In this document: positions 1 to 16,631 of the stretch, piece after piece
How positions within the stretch are numbered: the first letter of the stretch is position 1
Layout: each line of letters opens with the position of its first letter
Assembly: GCA_004352715.1 (NCBI GenBank)
Contig: SCFE01000027.1
Location: 1,434,682 to 1,498,681, forward strand
Direction of reading: 5' to 3'
Origin: Hofstenia miamia
Lineage: Eukaryota > Xenacoelomorpha > Acoela
Length of the DNA: 64,000 bases
Position numbers and translations under genes: made by a program
Notes under the pieces: model-generated
Databases searched by the model: none
What the model was told of the DNA's origin: nothing
Seen by the model: the letters and a program-made list of their open reading frames with translations, nothing else

Positions 1-489
1 AAGTTTATACCAATAGAATGGAAGGTAATACTCTTTCGATCACTTGTTTTATCCCATTTCTTGTACTCATCTTGTTTATTAACGAACTTAAATAAAAAGG
101 CAAAATCGAAATTAGAGAAAGTATTTAAATGGGGAATAAACATAATTAGCAACAAAAATAAAAAAGAAATAATGTGTAAATATCATCTAAGATCATTAGA
201 AGCTCTTCAAAATATTAGATGTTTATCGATATTTTGGAAAAGAAAATCGAACATTTCTAATCATTTAAATCAAAGAACAATTACATTTGGTAAAACTAAG
301 TATAATAGAAAAGTAATGAAGAACGGATTCCTAAATTATTCAATATCACTATGGAACAAACTGGATTACAGTACAAGAAGTGAAAAAATTTTTACAATAT
401 TTAAGAAGAAGTTGAAAAACATGATTACACAACAAAATATCAATTATCTGACTAATTATAGAATAAGATGTGCAACTCAAGAACAATAA
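1..489 (+). pseudogene. 3' end of a non-LTR (CR1/L2-like) reverse transcriptase
   Basis: The reading frame is open from base 1 to the TAA at 487-489, so the window cuts into a longer ORF2. The translation has the layout of the region after the RT domain in CR1/L2-type LINEs: a helix-rich stretch, then a conserved block around residues 'LNYSISLWNKLDY' followed by 'FKKKLKN' close to the stop. The CR1 element at 18333-19586 has the same block ('SWNKLPYEIRSE', 'FKKLLR'), but the two are too different to be one family. A 3' untranslated part follows and ends in a (TTG)n tract at about 650-676, a plausible microsatellite tail. Known of the family: these tails mark the 3' end of LINE insertions. I see no sign that it is active. 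Confidence 0.7.
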
Positions 490-679
490 GTAAAAATATT
501 TTTTAAATTATATGTAATTTGTAAACGTAACCAAGAAACAAACATTTACTGACATAACTAAGCACATATGAAGAAAGTTGCATTATTTATGTTCTTAATA
601 AGTTTGTAAACTTAATACATGTATATGTACATGAGAACTTAAATATATGTTGTTGTTGTTGTTTGTTGTTGTTACTAAG

Positions 680-1167
680 CTTCTTTATCATTTTATGAAA
701 AAACAACGAAAATTTTAATTGAAAGTACTTTCAGTATTTGCTGTACCATCGTCATCGTCAGTCAAAAATAAAAAATTACTTGGTGGTAAAAATAAAAATT
801 TACAAATCATTAATTAAATTTAATTAAACTAAAATAAATGAAGTTTGATGACAATTTGTATTTCTCTTCGATAATATAAATTGATTCTGTGATCTTGGTG
901 CATTCGTGTTTCATTAAAATCAGATGTTTACGCTTTATGTATTTCGAGTGCATATAACTTTCGGATTGTAAGTGTCCATATAGATGTTCCTGAATTCGTG
1001 TTTTCAAATGTCTTTTGATTTTACCAATGCAGAAGCTATTACACTTCTGACATATATATTTGTAAACAATTGATGAAACCAAAGGTTGTTGAATTGGATC
1101 TTTGTTACGAATTAAATTTGATGTTTTTCCGGAATTAAAATTGGTATAATTCTTGATATATATATAT
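680..1167 (-). pseudogene. Penelope-like element, GIY-YIG endonuclease end
   Basis: Read on the minus strand from the N gap at 1168, the frame gives an NSGKTSNLIRNKDPI-like lead-in, then 'IVYKYICQKCNS', 'IGK', 'RHLKTRIQEH'. That is the order of the Cys-containing GIY-YIG endonuclease at the C-terminus of Penelope-like elements: VYK-C-x2-C, YIG, and RHL-x-TR-x-x-EH. The canonical Tyr of YIG is replaced (CIG), and the frame closes at 810. The 3' flank (about 680-780) carries a CTGACGATGACGATG stretch and the palindrome GAAAGTACTTTC, as expected of a Penelope 3' UTR. The reverse transcriptase part would lie in the gap or is missing. A fragment, presumably dead. Confidence 0.7.
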
Positions 1168-1273
1168 NNNNNNNNNNNNNNNNNNNNNNNNNNNNNNNNN
1201 NNNNNNNNNNNNNNNNNNNNNNNNNNNNNNNNNNNNNNNNNNNNNNNNNNNNNNNNNNNNNNNNNNNNNNNNN
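1168..1273. other. Assembly gap (106 N) in an (AT)n tract
   Basis: Unknown bases flanked on both sides by (AT)n (about 1157-1167 and 1274-1304). The assembly probably failed at the dinucleotide repeat. From 1305 to about 1700 I see only AT-rich sequence with no coding signal. Confidence 0.95.
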
Positions 1274-1307
<34 letters not shown>

Positions 1308-1735
1308 AACGTACGTGTTGGAAATGTACGTGTTTAGTAATCGTAAAATAACTTAGTCATTCCTTTTTTATCAAAACTTCTTAAGTAACACAATAAGGTT
1401 TTTATTGGGCTTAATCTTAAACTATTTACGTCCTTTATAGAGGACAAATTTTTTTCCCGTTTTCAGGCCATTTTCTCAAAACCTGTTATGAAATTGTAAA
1501 ATTCCAATTCTAAAATATGAGATATTGACACATTTATTGGCTGACCCATTTGAACTTAACGTGGAAATTTTTACTAAAAGTATATTGCAGTGACTAAAGT
1601 TACTAAAAACGCATTACTTTTAAATGAAAATGCCATTTTTTAAACGTTCTAAATTCTCGTCATTCCTAATATTCAGGTAATCAAGAAAGCGATTCCCATG
1701 AGTGCAACAACTAATCTTAGCTGTTTCTTTTTTAG

Positions 1736-1860
1736 TAGATAGACTACCCAAGCCCATTGACGTGTGCAAAATCAGAGGTCAATGTGTCAAGGGTATCTTC
1801 GACCAAAAACTTCGCGGCAAGCTTCAATTGGGACAGCGACTGGTGCTTTCAGATTTATGA
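1736..1860 (+). CDS. Orphan terminal exon of an unidentified gene
   Basis: A polypyrimidine tract and AG (ending at 1735) precede a 125-base stretch that is much richer in G and C than its surroundings. In the phase that leaves two bases of a split codon it reads 40 codons (starting DRLPKPIDVCKIRGQ and ending LQLGQRLVLSDL) and closes at TGA 1858-1860. The codon mix and strong acceptor look like a real last exon rather than a chance frame. I do not recognise the protein. No matching upstream exon was found in 1-1700, which holds transposon debris, so the rest of the gene may lie outside the window or be hidden by it. A processed fragment is also possible. Confidence 0.4.
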
Positions 1861-2817
1861 TAAATTTATTATTTTTTGAGTTACAAGCAACTTAAGTTGT
1901 TTTCAAGAAAAACTGTCAAAAATTAAATAATTTCTAGACAGTTTAAGATTAAGTGCACAAACATTTACATGAAAGTTAGTCTAGCTTTTTATGACCACTG
2001 TTAAATTTTCTATTGAGAAAAGAAAACACTGAACACAATCTTTCAACCTTAAGCCGCCTGGCGTCTATTAAATAGGTCAAGCCGTTTTTCATATTTGCAA
2101 TGAATTTTCTTCAAAGTTATAAGGAAATTTGCAAATTATGAGACATAGTCATTTCTATTGATGAACACGCTTTAATTCAATATTGAAAGTTTCTATTAAA
2201 ATGCACTTTTTACATTTCTTTGTTAAGTAAGCATCTTTAAAGTGGTTCATACTAAAATTAAATAACCTTCTATTGAAACACCAGACATATGAAATTTCGG
2301 AGAGTCTGAAATTTCTCTATTGTTACACAATCCCTACCTCTCAATTGTGGGCTGTTATTCTAAAATTGTTGCATAACCCAAAAATGCAGAATCAATGTTT
2401 AACATATTATCGCGGTATGCAGCTAATTACATTTGTGATCGGAGTTTCAGACTCGTGCATAATAATTTCGAAACAATTATAGGGTACTTGATTCGTTTTT
2501 GATACTGGAATCAATTTGTTCCTGATAAATTTATACCTTTACTATCACATCCAATTTCCACATTAAGTCTAGATTCTCGTATGAGCTTTTTAAGAATGCT
2601 TTTGTAACATCTTTTATTAACGACGCACGAAATTTTTCTTGATTTATTGATAGATTCATCAGTTAATCGAATGAAAAACATGACATATTGTAGCATTCCC
2701 TTTTGAAATAAAATGAGCAGAAATTCTTTGACGATCATCCATGCATTCAACTTCATTAAAATATAAGCACTGTAAATGTATCCATGACTTCTAATTCCCA
2801 ATCAGCAATCATGTAAA
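1861..2817. other. AT-rich stretch without recognised features
   Basis: I see no convincing exon, repeat structure or transposon signature here. Short open frames near 2273-2482 and 2511-2801 have no recognisable motifs and the AT bias expected of chance frames. Confidence 0.5.
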
Positions 2818-3555
2818 TTTAAACAAAAAGCATTCAAATATATCTCGACTTACAAAGTCATCGTCAGTTTTACAAATAATTCTCTCTAAATTTACTTGAT
2901 TTTATAGCAATATTTTATTTCACTAAATCTTAATTATTGGTAACAATAGTTTATGTATATAATCTTCTTTCGTGTTTAGACTTGGTTGAAATGATCTTAT
3001 TAAAATGCTTTCAGTGATTTTAAGATAATTTGCATAGGTATTCTTTAAAATTTTTTACATCATAACTTCTTCCACAATTTTTTAGGTGTTTTGAATTAGT
3101 TTCATGTTCTTTTGTTCGTCTGCTTAGTTGCCGACCACAAAATCCGATATAATCCTCACTACAGGTGCCTTAAATCTTATAAATCACATTAGATTTATCG
3201 GGCATGCACCTGTGATGAGGATTATATCGGATATTGTGGTCGGCAACTAAGCAGAAGAACATGAAACTAATTCAACCATTTCAACACACCTAAAAAATTG
3301 TGGAAGAAGTTATGATGTAAAAATTTTAAAGAATACCGATGCAGAATATCTTAAAATCATTGAAAGCATTTTAATAGGATCATTTCAACCAAGTCTAAAC
3401 ACGAAAGAAGATTATATACATAAACTATTGTTACCAATAATTAAGATTTAGTGAAATAAAATATTGCTATAAAATCAAGTAAATTTAGAGGGAATTATTT
3501 GTAAAACTGATGATGACTTTGTAAGTCGAAATATATTTGAATGGTTTTGTTAAAA
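2818..3555. repeat. Inverted pair of Penelope-like 3' ends (0.7-kb hairpin)
   Basis: Two arms of about 350 bp (2818 to about 3171 and 3204-3555) are near-perfect reverse complements separated by about 30 bases. The right arm, read on the plus strand, encodes a GIY-YIG end: 'DYIGYCGRQLSRRT', then 'STHLKNCGRSYDV', 'YLKIIESILIG' and a stop at 3449-3451. The left arm encodes the same on the minus strand, with more frame damage. Both arms share the 3' UTR with TGATGATGACTTTGTAAGTC. Known of the family: Penelope-like elements often integrate with partial tandem or inverted copies (pseudo-LTRs), which fits this head-to-head arrangement. A related scrap lies at 61390-61490. Confidence 0.8.
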
Positions 3556-5300
3556 TTATTAAAAATCCTTAAAAATTCTCGATCATGTAATTGTAGAAGA
3601 AATGCAGCCTTAGATTAACTGTATTTCAAATATGTCAAATTTCTGATGAAACTTCTAAATCGAACTCATGTGGTGGTTTGAGGCCATCTAGCCTCTAAAT
3701 TTGATTTAAAATGCTTTTCAATAGAACCTTTAACACTATTTTTTAATCTAGATATTTTTCGTGCAGCATCGGCTTCTTACGATAGTTCAGTTGATCCCAA
3801 TAGTTGCAATCTTGTATTGGTTTTTAACGCTGCTGTTCTAACATTTGCTTGAAACCCGCTCAAAATAGCTTGACCGCATTTCATTGAAACAAACCTAAAC
3901 CATGTCAAGCCATTTGTATTTTATGTTTTTCAATTCACCCGCTGTAGAAATCGAAGCTTCTCTCAAACGCAAAGTGCAAAACTTCTCTGCTTTATGACAA
4001 TTGACTGATTTTAAAGACATGAATGTCGCTTGAATAGTTGGGACAATTATGGAAACATAATTTACATCGGAATCAATTCCAATTAATGTTGAGGCTGGTT
4101 TTATAATTTTTGTTAAATGAAAAACTAGATAACTGACATTTAACTTGGAATTTCATTTTAACTGCAAAGAATTAATCATCATGCTAAGTACTGATTTGCC
4201 GTTTTTTCAACTACATAATTTGAATTAGATGTTCTGGAATTTTTTAGCATCATATTCGTAAATTCTATTGCTTAACCCTATACCACTACTTGAGATGTAA
4301 TCTAAATGGATTAATTTAATTAGGGAAAACAATTTATGGAAATTTGAAAAATCAAATTGCGAAACGAATACAATTTGTTATACAAAAGGAACAACAGATC
4401 AATTATAGAATTGATGAAAAATTTCATTTCCTGATAAAACAATCGTTTACAAAATCTAAACTACTGTATATTGAAGCACTTTGCAATAGATGGTGTTAGA
4501 AATTCCAATATTAAACTTGCATTAATGAAATATTTATCAAATGGGACCCATTTCATCTCCAATCACTTAAAAATAGTAGTAAAATATTCGTATAAATAAT
4601 CAGTTAATCTACATGTATATTGATAATCAGTTTGCATAATTGATATGTTTATTTTCAGAAAAAGCATTTTATAAAAGTAAAACAAACTAAAAGCTAAGTT
4701 CGTGTTGCCGTTATCATTAAAAAACGGCTAAGTAAACGTATACAGTGTAAGTAGAATATTTTCATTCTGTAGTGCTATAATTCAACAAAATTGCCGTTTA
4801 TTGTACCAAACGTGTCATGAAAAAATATACAAGAAATAAATATTTATAAATTAATATTTCATCTATGTAATTCAGTTATCTTATCTTTTTATACCAAGGT
4901 TCGTAAAATTTGAACCCTTTCCATGAGGTATAAATGTTGGTACATACGTTAAGCTAAAAAAATTCTTTATTAAACTGATATATAAAACACAGTGAAAATT
5001 ATTGAGATTTTAATTATATTGAACACACCATCGCAACGACAGATTATCAATTGTGTATCATTTATTGCTATGAATACGAATTCATAGAAAAAATCAGTTA
5101 GCAGAAATTATTTAAATTATTGTTAGATCAACATGTGATGTTATAATAGGTCGTCATCTTCTGGTTAAAAGAAAGGACTAATTAGAAATTGAATTGAATC
5201 AACCGAATTGAAATAAATCAGTAAACAACAAAAACGATTAAATCAAAAAGTTTTGGCGATGAAATGACCAATCGAATTTCAAATGAGAATTTTCATTCGA
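3556..5300. other. AT-rich intergenic sequence 3' of DYRK1
   Basis: No exon, RNA gene or transposon domain was recognised. A stretch near 3640-3960 is slightly richer in G and C but has no open frame of note. Confidence 0.5.
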
Positions 5301-5308
5301 GGGAATTC

Positions 5309-5314
5309 TTTATT
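5309..5314 (-). promoter_or_regulatory. Polyadenylation signal AATAAA of the DYRK1 gene
   Basis: AATAAA on the minus strand about 70 bases past the DYRK1 stop codon, well placed to define the mRNA 3' end. Confidence 0.6.
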
Positions 5315-5383
5315 GCACTTTTTGAACTGCTCTTTCGAATGCAACGTCGTTGTGAGGTAGAAAACAATCCAACCATGCTACCA

Positions 5384-11230
<5,847 letters not shown>

Positions 11231-13149
11231 GTTCTAGAACAAGTGCAACATGAAACAATTTACATAAACAACGAATTGGAAATTAATAGCTCATATGAAT
11301 GGTTAATACGGTGCCCAACGCTTTATTATTGGTTACATATTTTATACATAGCAACGGCGATTAATCCTACTAACAAATAATTTAAAATGCAACAAATACC
11401 TTTGGATTTCTTGAAAAATATTAGCATTTAACTTTCAAAATAAGAACAAATTGTTGAAAAATAAAAGAAATCCAATAAAAGTCAACAAAATCCAAAAACT
11501 ACATTATATGAATAAATTAAACTCAAATAAGTTAACATTTAAAGGTGCTTCTCACTTTCGACTTTTATTCTAAACATTTAAATCGCTCAAAAGGAAAACT
11601 TTTCTTGCTCAAATAGTAAAAGTGAACAAATGCGCTACCAATAAGCACACATAAAGAAACTCAATTCGAATTTAAACTTATGAATTTATTAAAATAAGGA
11701 ACGTCCAATTTTTGTATAAAATATTGAGGATGACGCCATAATTTCTGACTAATCCCATAGGTTATCGGAAATAAACTAGAAAATTATTCATCACAACAAT
11801 ATAACTATTTTTATTTTTGAAAATGAAGTTCCATTTATAATATTTACAATATCATTTAATACAAATGATTTTTGATAGAATGTATTTTGTCAATGTAATC
11901 TTGTTGGCAAATAGGTTAATACAAAATATGTATAAATCTCATTAAATATTTATAAAATACCGGCTATTCTGACAAAGATTAACTCTTAAAATATCATTAG
12001 TTCTACATAGAATTACTCCTAGATAAATATTTTCTTCCGGAAAATCTTACATCTACTCCTAAAATTATTATTGCTTAATAACCAATTCGATGTCTTTTAC
12101 TATCTAAAATAGAACTCTTCTAATCTCACGTAAAAATTTATTATTAAGTGTATTTAGTGAATTAACCTGAATTCTTATTATTGACAATAACATATTACAT
12201 TATTTTAGCACTGTATTCTAGGATCATTGAATGCTTGTGTTTGCTTCCAAATTTTCTAATCTTTTAGCTTTTGAAAATGTGAATTGTTTTTAAACTTATT
12301 AAGAAAAAGTTGTATTTGGTACAGTGCATTACGCTCATCGATGTTTTTATTTTTTAATTAATGGACAGTATATGAAGAACAAATATGCAAGAAAATATAA
12401 ATATGTATTGATAAATTTCCTTTTGATGTAATTGTTAACACGTGAAGTGTTAAATGGTATATAGGATGCAATTAGTATTTCAGTCAGTTATGAAGGTTAA
12501 CGACTTTTGTAATTGATTTTAAACTTCTGAGCAGAACAGGTAGTGAGTTTCAGAGAATTGAGCAGTTAGCAACTTTTGTAATTTTTTTATACAGTTGATG
12601 AAATCTCAAGTAGGTAAACTTCTTGAAAGGACAGTTAGCGACTTTCCTAATCAGGATTTGACTCAGTCATTACGGTTAACAACTTTTTTAATCGGCTAAC
12701 TCCCATTTTACTAGCAAACTCTAGGTCATTACAGTTGTTCAAGAATGGATTCCCAATTACCAGTATCAAACAATAAATACATAGTTGTATTTTTTTCGTG
12801 CAAATTTTTATGGATTTACTGAATCTTTAGTAATTTATTGTGTTTGAATTACGGACTAAAGCATGTTGTGGTATGAAACTGCATTTAATAAGAAACTTGG
12901 GGGTGGGTACAATTTTAGAGTATTTTAGTGGCTGAAACAGTAAGTAGCAGTAAATAAGACAAAAACTGTGTAGTATGGGTATTCGCTTAGTAATGCTTGC
13001 GGCCAACAAAAAATTCCGCCTTAATATGACTGCATAAGGTTAGGTGAGACATGCAATTATTTAAGTTCATGTACCTAAAATATGTTAATCACTTAAATTT
13101 GAATTGATCTGAGACTACATGTAATTCTACTAATTCTATAAATAGAACA
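11231..13149. other. AT-rich region upstream of DYRK1, with a weak minisatellite
   Basis: The promoter of DYRK1 should lie at its left edge, but no clear motif was seen. At 11542-11570 is AGGTGCTTCTCACTTTCGAC, resembling the Harbinger-like terminal repeat at 43774. At 12495-12700 a GTTARCRACTTTTNTAAT motif recurs four times (about 12497, 12566, 12633, 12677), a degenerate minisatellite. No gene was found. Confidence 0.5.
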
Positions 13150-13606
13150 AAATAATTTGATTTAAGTTTATGATATTTTCAAAATAATACTGATCTTTAT
13201 TTTTTATATTTTAAAATTTAATAAAATTCTCAAACCCTAGCTTCATATTTCGAGCAAAATATTACAGACCTCTGTTATCTTTCTTTTGCATGAAAATGGT
13301 TTAATTTTTGGGTTTTCGCTCTGATGATGTTGTCACCTTCTCCATTCGTCGTACAAAGAAACATCGCAACCTTCACTCGTTTTTCAATCGTGCTTGTACT
13401 GCTGCTAATTACATCTTGACTCGCAACCCTCCAACAGCGATTGATTTCTTTTCCCCGCCATCGAGCTTCAAGAAATTTTTGATGGCTTTCCTCTTTGCTG
13501 AGCCCTTCTCCAACTTCCCCTACTCTTCCATTTGCTCCTATTTCATCTCCTGTGACTGTCCTCGCTGCCGTAAAACTTGACTTGTTTTTATTTTTTTTGT
13601 TGTGTA
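13150..13606 (+). repeat. LINE 3'-end (family C), first copy of a local duplication
   Basis: Identical as far as compared to 14203-14659. Plus-strand codons 13308-13580 end a LINE C-terminal domain: 'RRTKKHRNLHSFFNRA', 'NPPTAIDFF', 'SFKKFLM', 'CRKT', stop. The copy is cut at the single N (13607). Confidence 0.65.
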
Positions 13607-13607
13607 N

Positions 13608-14202
13608 AACATCTCCATTTAAGTTGAAAGCCCTCTCTGCTACTAGTACCTTCCTTGTCTCCCTGTCCAGCTCCCTAAGTTCATTCTTGTTCCATCTAAC
13701 TTCAATAGCTTTTATTTCAGTTCATCTCTTTTTGCATATTTTTTTTCATGCACTTACAAATCTGCAAAGTATATAGGGACCTATAAATTCCAATATATAC
13801 ATATTTACAAATTACAAATACACAAAAATACAACAAAATAAAAATAAACTAAGCTACAGATTAAAAATAAAAATTTAAAAAATTGAATTAAAATAAAGTA
13901 TTGCACTAAATATTTCGCCAGGCATTTAAACGTTTTGATGTACCGTATTCATATTGATTTGCTAAGATGTTATGTCTTAAAAGTTTCTTAAATCTTTCTA
14001 GGTTTCTTTCACTTCTAATTTCATAGGGTAGTTTGTTCCAAGATCTTGTTACATATGTAGTGTATGAATTATTCCAGAATTTACTTTTTATTAATATTTT
14101 ATTAATGCAAGTGCTAGAACGGCTGTTGTAGCTGATATATTTTTTTAAGCAATGTGTTTTCTGGAAGTTTGTGCGTAAATGTTTAAACATATTTACAAGG
14201 CA
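13608..14202 (-). repeat. Duplicate of 18033-18627 (LINE junction segment)
   Basis: This 595-base block repeats 18033-18627 almost base for base, including the junction between the R4/Dong-like fragment and the 3' UTR plus last codons of the CR1 element (minus-strand frame 14190-13906). Two unrelated elements meeting at the same base pair twice points to duplication, real or by assembly, rather than two insertions. Confidence 0.85.
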
Positions 14203-14700
14203 AAATAATTTGATTTAAGTTTATGATATTTTCAAAATAATACTGATCTTTATTTTTTATATTTTAAAATTTAATAAAATTCTCAAACCCTAGCTTCATA
14301 TTTCGAGCAAAATATTACAGACCTCTGTTATCTTTCTTTTGCATGAAAATGGTTTAATTTTTGGGTTTTCGCTCTGATGATGTTGTCACCTTCTCCATTC
14401 GTCGTACAAAGAAACATCGCAACCTTCACTCGTTTTTCAATCGTGCTTGTACTGCTGCTAATTACATCTTGACTCGCAACCCTCCAACAGCGATTGATTT
14501 CTTTTCCCCGCCATCGAGCTTCAAGAAATTTTTGATGGCTTTCCTCTTTGCTGAGCCCTTCTCCAACTTCCCCTACTCTTCCATTTGCTCCTATTTCATC
14601 TCCTGTGACTGTCCTCGCTGCCGTAAAACTTGACTTGTTTTTATTTTTTTTGTTGTGTATGCCTTCAGCGGCTAAATAAAGTCATTGATTATTATTATTA
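14203..14700 (+). repeat. LINE 3'-end (family C), second copy, with (ATT)n tail
   Basis: Repeats 13150-13606 and continues through a 3' UTR (GCCTTCAGCGGCTAAATAAA) to a GATTATTATTATTATTG tail at about 14685-14702. The coding part closes at 14631-14633. AATAAA just before the tail fits a LINE 3' terminus. Confidence 0.65.
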
Positions 14701-14702
14701 TT

Positions 14703-15829
14703 GTTATATTCAGGAGTAAGTTCCAAAAAAGAATGAATTATATCAAAAACTTTTTGCGACATTAGGAAATTTCTTTTAAACACGTGTTCATTAAATTGAG
14801 GCACAGTATCTTCGCAAAAAATTTGTATTTTAGATATGGATTTATTTGTATCAGCAAACAAATTATTGTTTTAAATTAATAGAGATAAATTTGATGCTGA
14901 ATCAACCACAGTAAGTGAAGAAATTAAAGCTTTATTTTCAATACCATCCATTCCTGCTAAGTAAATATTATGTAGAAAATAAATAATCGTTGTTGAGTGC
15001 ATCCTATTGGCTACTGAACTCATCAACTGTTTTAATCTTAATTAGAGTTGCTTTTCAAAGATAATTACAGCAATCGTCAATCTCATCGACTGATTAAAAT
15101 CCCAATTACACACATTGACTTGTATTTTTTATGTAAAAAATGTAATTATTCTGGATTCATGCCCTGCAATATATTTATTTTAAATGAATTCTGCCCATTT
15201 TAATTAATAATTTTCGTATTCTAGATATAATATAAATTTGCAATAACGGCATTGTTTTTATTCATTTCTAATTCTGTTCATACTGAAGAAAAAATTTTTT
15301 AATCTAACTTTAATAAATACTGTACTATGGACATAGCATCCCCAGTTGAATTTTATTCCTCTCAATTGTGTCTAGTTTGCCGTAAGTTTAATGTGAAAAC
15401 AATTTTAGTTTTTTCATGGATTTTGTTTAACATCGCTTTCGTTTGTCAAAAAACTAGCTGTTCCAAATACTGCAATTGTGATTAAACTATTCAATGGCAT
15501 TTTTTGAAATATTACCCTCTAACCGTACACCATAGTTATTGCGTACCGATGGTTGTCCTGCAATAATTACTGCCTGTTGGCTGGTTTTCAGTCGGGTTTT
15601 TGGCTTTTAATATGTTTGTGTGCATCATATAAGTTTACAAGTATGTATGCAGTCTATTTACTAAAAGTATATTGATCGTTGCGAAATTTCCAGCAACTAC
15701 AAACAGCTAAATTTATTGTTGCATAAATCATATTCTTCAACCATCATTTCGTGGTTGGCTATGGATGCACATCAATTAAATGTTTAGTTTTTGTTAATTT
15801 TCTTACATTTTTAGGAATGTCTCGCGACT
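14703..15829. other. AT-rich interval without recognised features
   Basis: No open frame with motifs, no inverted repeat or RNA gene seen. Short shared words with neighbouring repeats suggest decayed transposon DNA. Confidence 0.4.
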
Positions 15830-16630
15830 GTTTCGGCGCACGAGGTGATCTTACTGCCCAATTCCGTATTAGTAAGGAGGGAACTACCTATAATTGTGCA
15901 CATTACAATTCTTTTATGCTTTGCATCCCCTTCTTTTCTAGCTTAAATAATCCAGTTCTCTTTCCTGGTCTATATATATATTTCTCACAAATCTAAAAAT
16001 TCTCTTTTACTTTCTCAAATCCACTATGTTTTGTTCCCTCCTACAAATTAACAATTTTTAAGTACTATTTTCTTAGAGCTTTTTGCTATGAATCACAGTG
16101 TTTGCTTCTCAATTATTCCTTCTCAACTAAAATCGATCATCTTTTACATCGAGTTCTTCGCTGGATCTACTAATATAATAAACCTTTCCTTCACCTACTT
16201 TTAAGAGCCAGGCTTTTGCCAATGTCGTTGTATCTCAAATTCCTTGACCTGATTTTTCTCAATAAACTGCTTCCTGGATTCTATAGTTTCGATGTATGTC
16301 ATTTCTTAAAATTCTCTCCCTCCATCACTGGCTCACAATCCTCCTCTAAAGTTCGTTTTCTTCTACCTCGCATCACAAAGCTATCTGTTCCAATAACTTT
16401 TTCATTTGTGTAGTTCCGCTAACTAATTTCATAATTTCTAATCTTGTGGTCGCCTGCTAGAATTCGGTTTTAATCTAAATGCAACTCATTTCCTTTCTGC
16501 ATTTGCTCATCTTGTATTCTTCGCATCTAATTTCCACTGTTTTTCTCTTTCCCTTCTTTTGTAAATGTTATTTTACCTTTGTATACATGATTAATTTTGA
16601 TTAAATCCATTTTTATTATTATTATTGTTT
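15830..16630 (+). pseudogene. LINE C-terminal fragment with (ATT)n tail
   Basis: On the plus strand, broken frames read the end of a CR1/Jockey-type ORF2: 'LLPMSLYLKFLDLIFLNKLL', then 'FSPSITGSQSSSKVRFLLPR' around 16216-16413. That is the region between the thumb and the C-terminus in these LINEs. The 3' UTR ends at ATTATTATTATTATTG (about 16612-16627). The opposed R4/Dong-like copy ends at exactly this trinucleotide tract. Confidence 0.55.
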
Positions 16631-16631
16631 C

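Noticed and set aside
13308-13580. Independent 90-residue gene (also at 14361)
   Set aside because: It is the C-terminus of a LINE family present in four copies, with a LINE-type tail.
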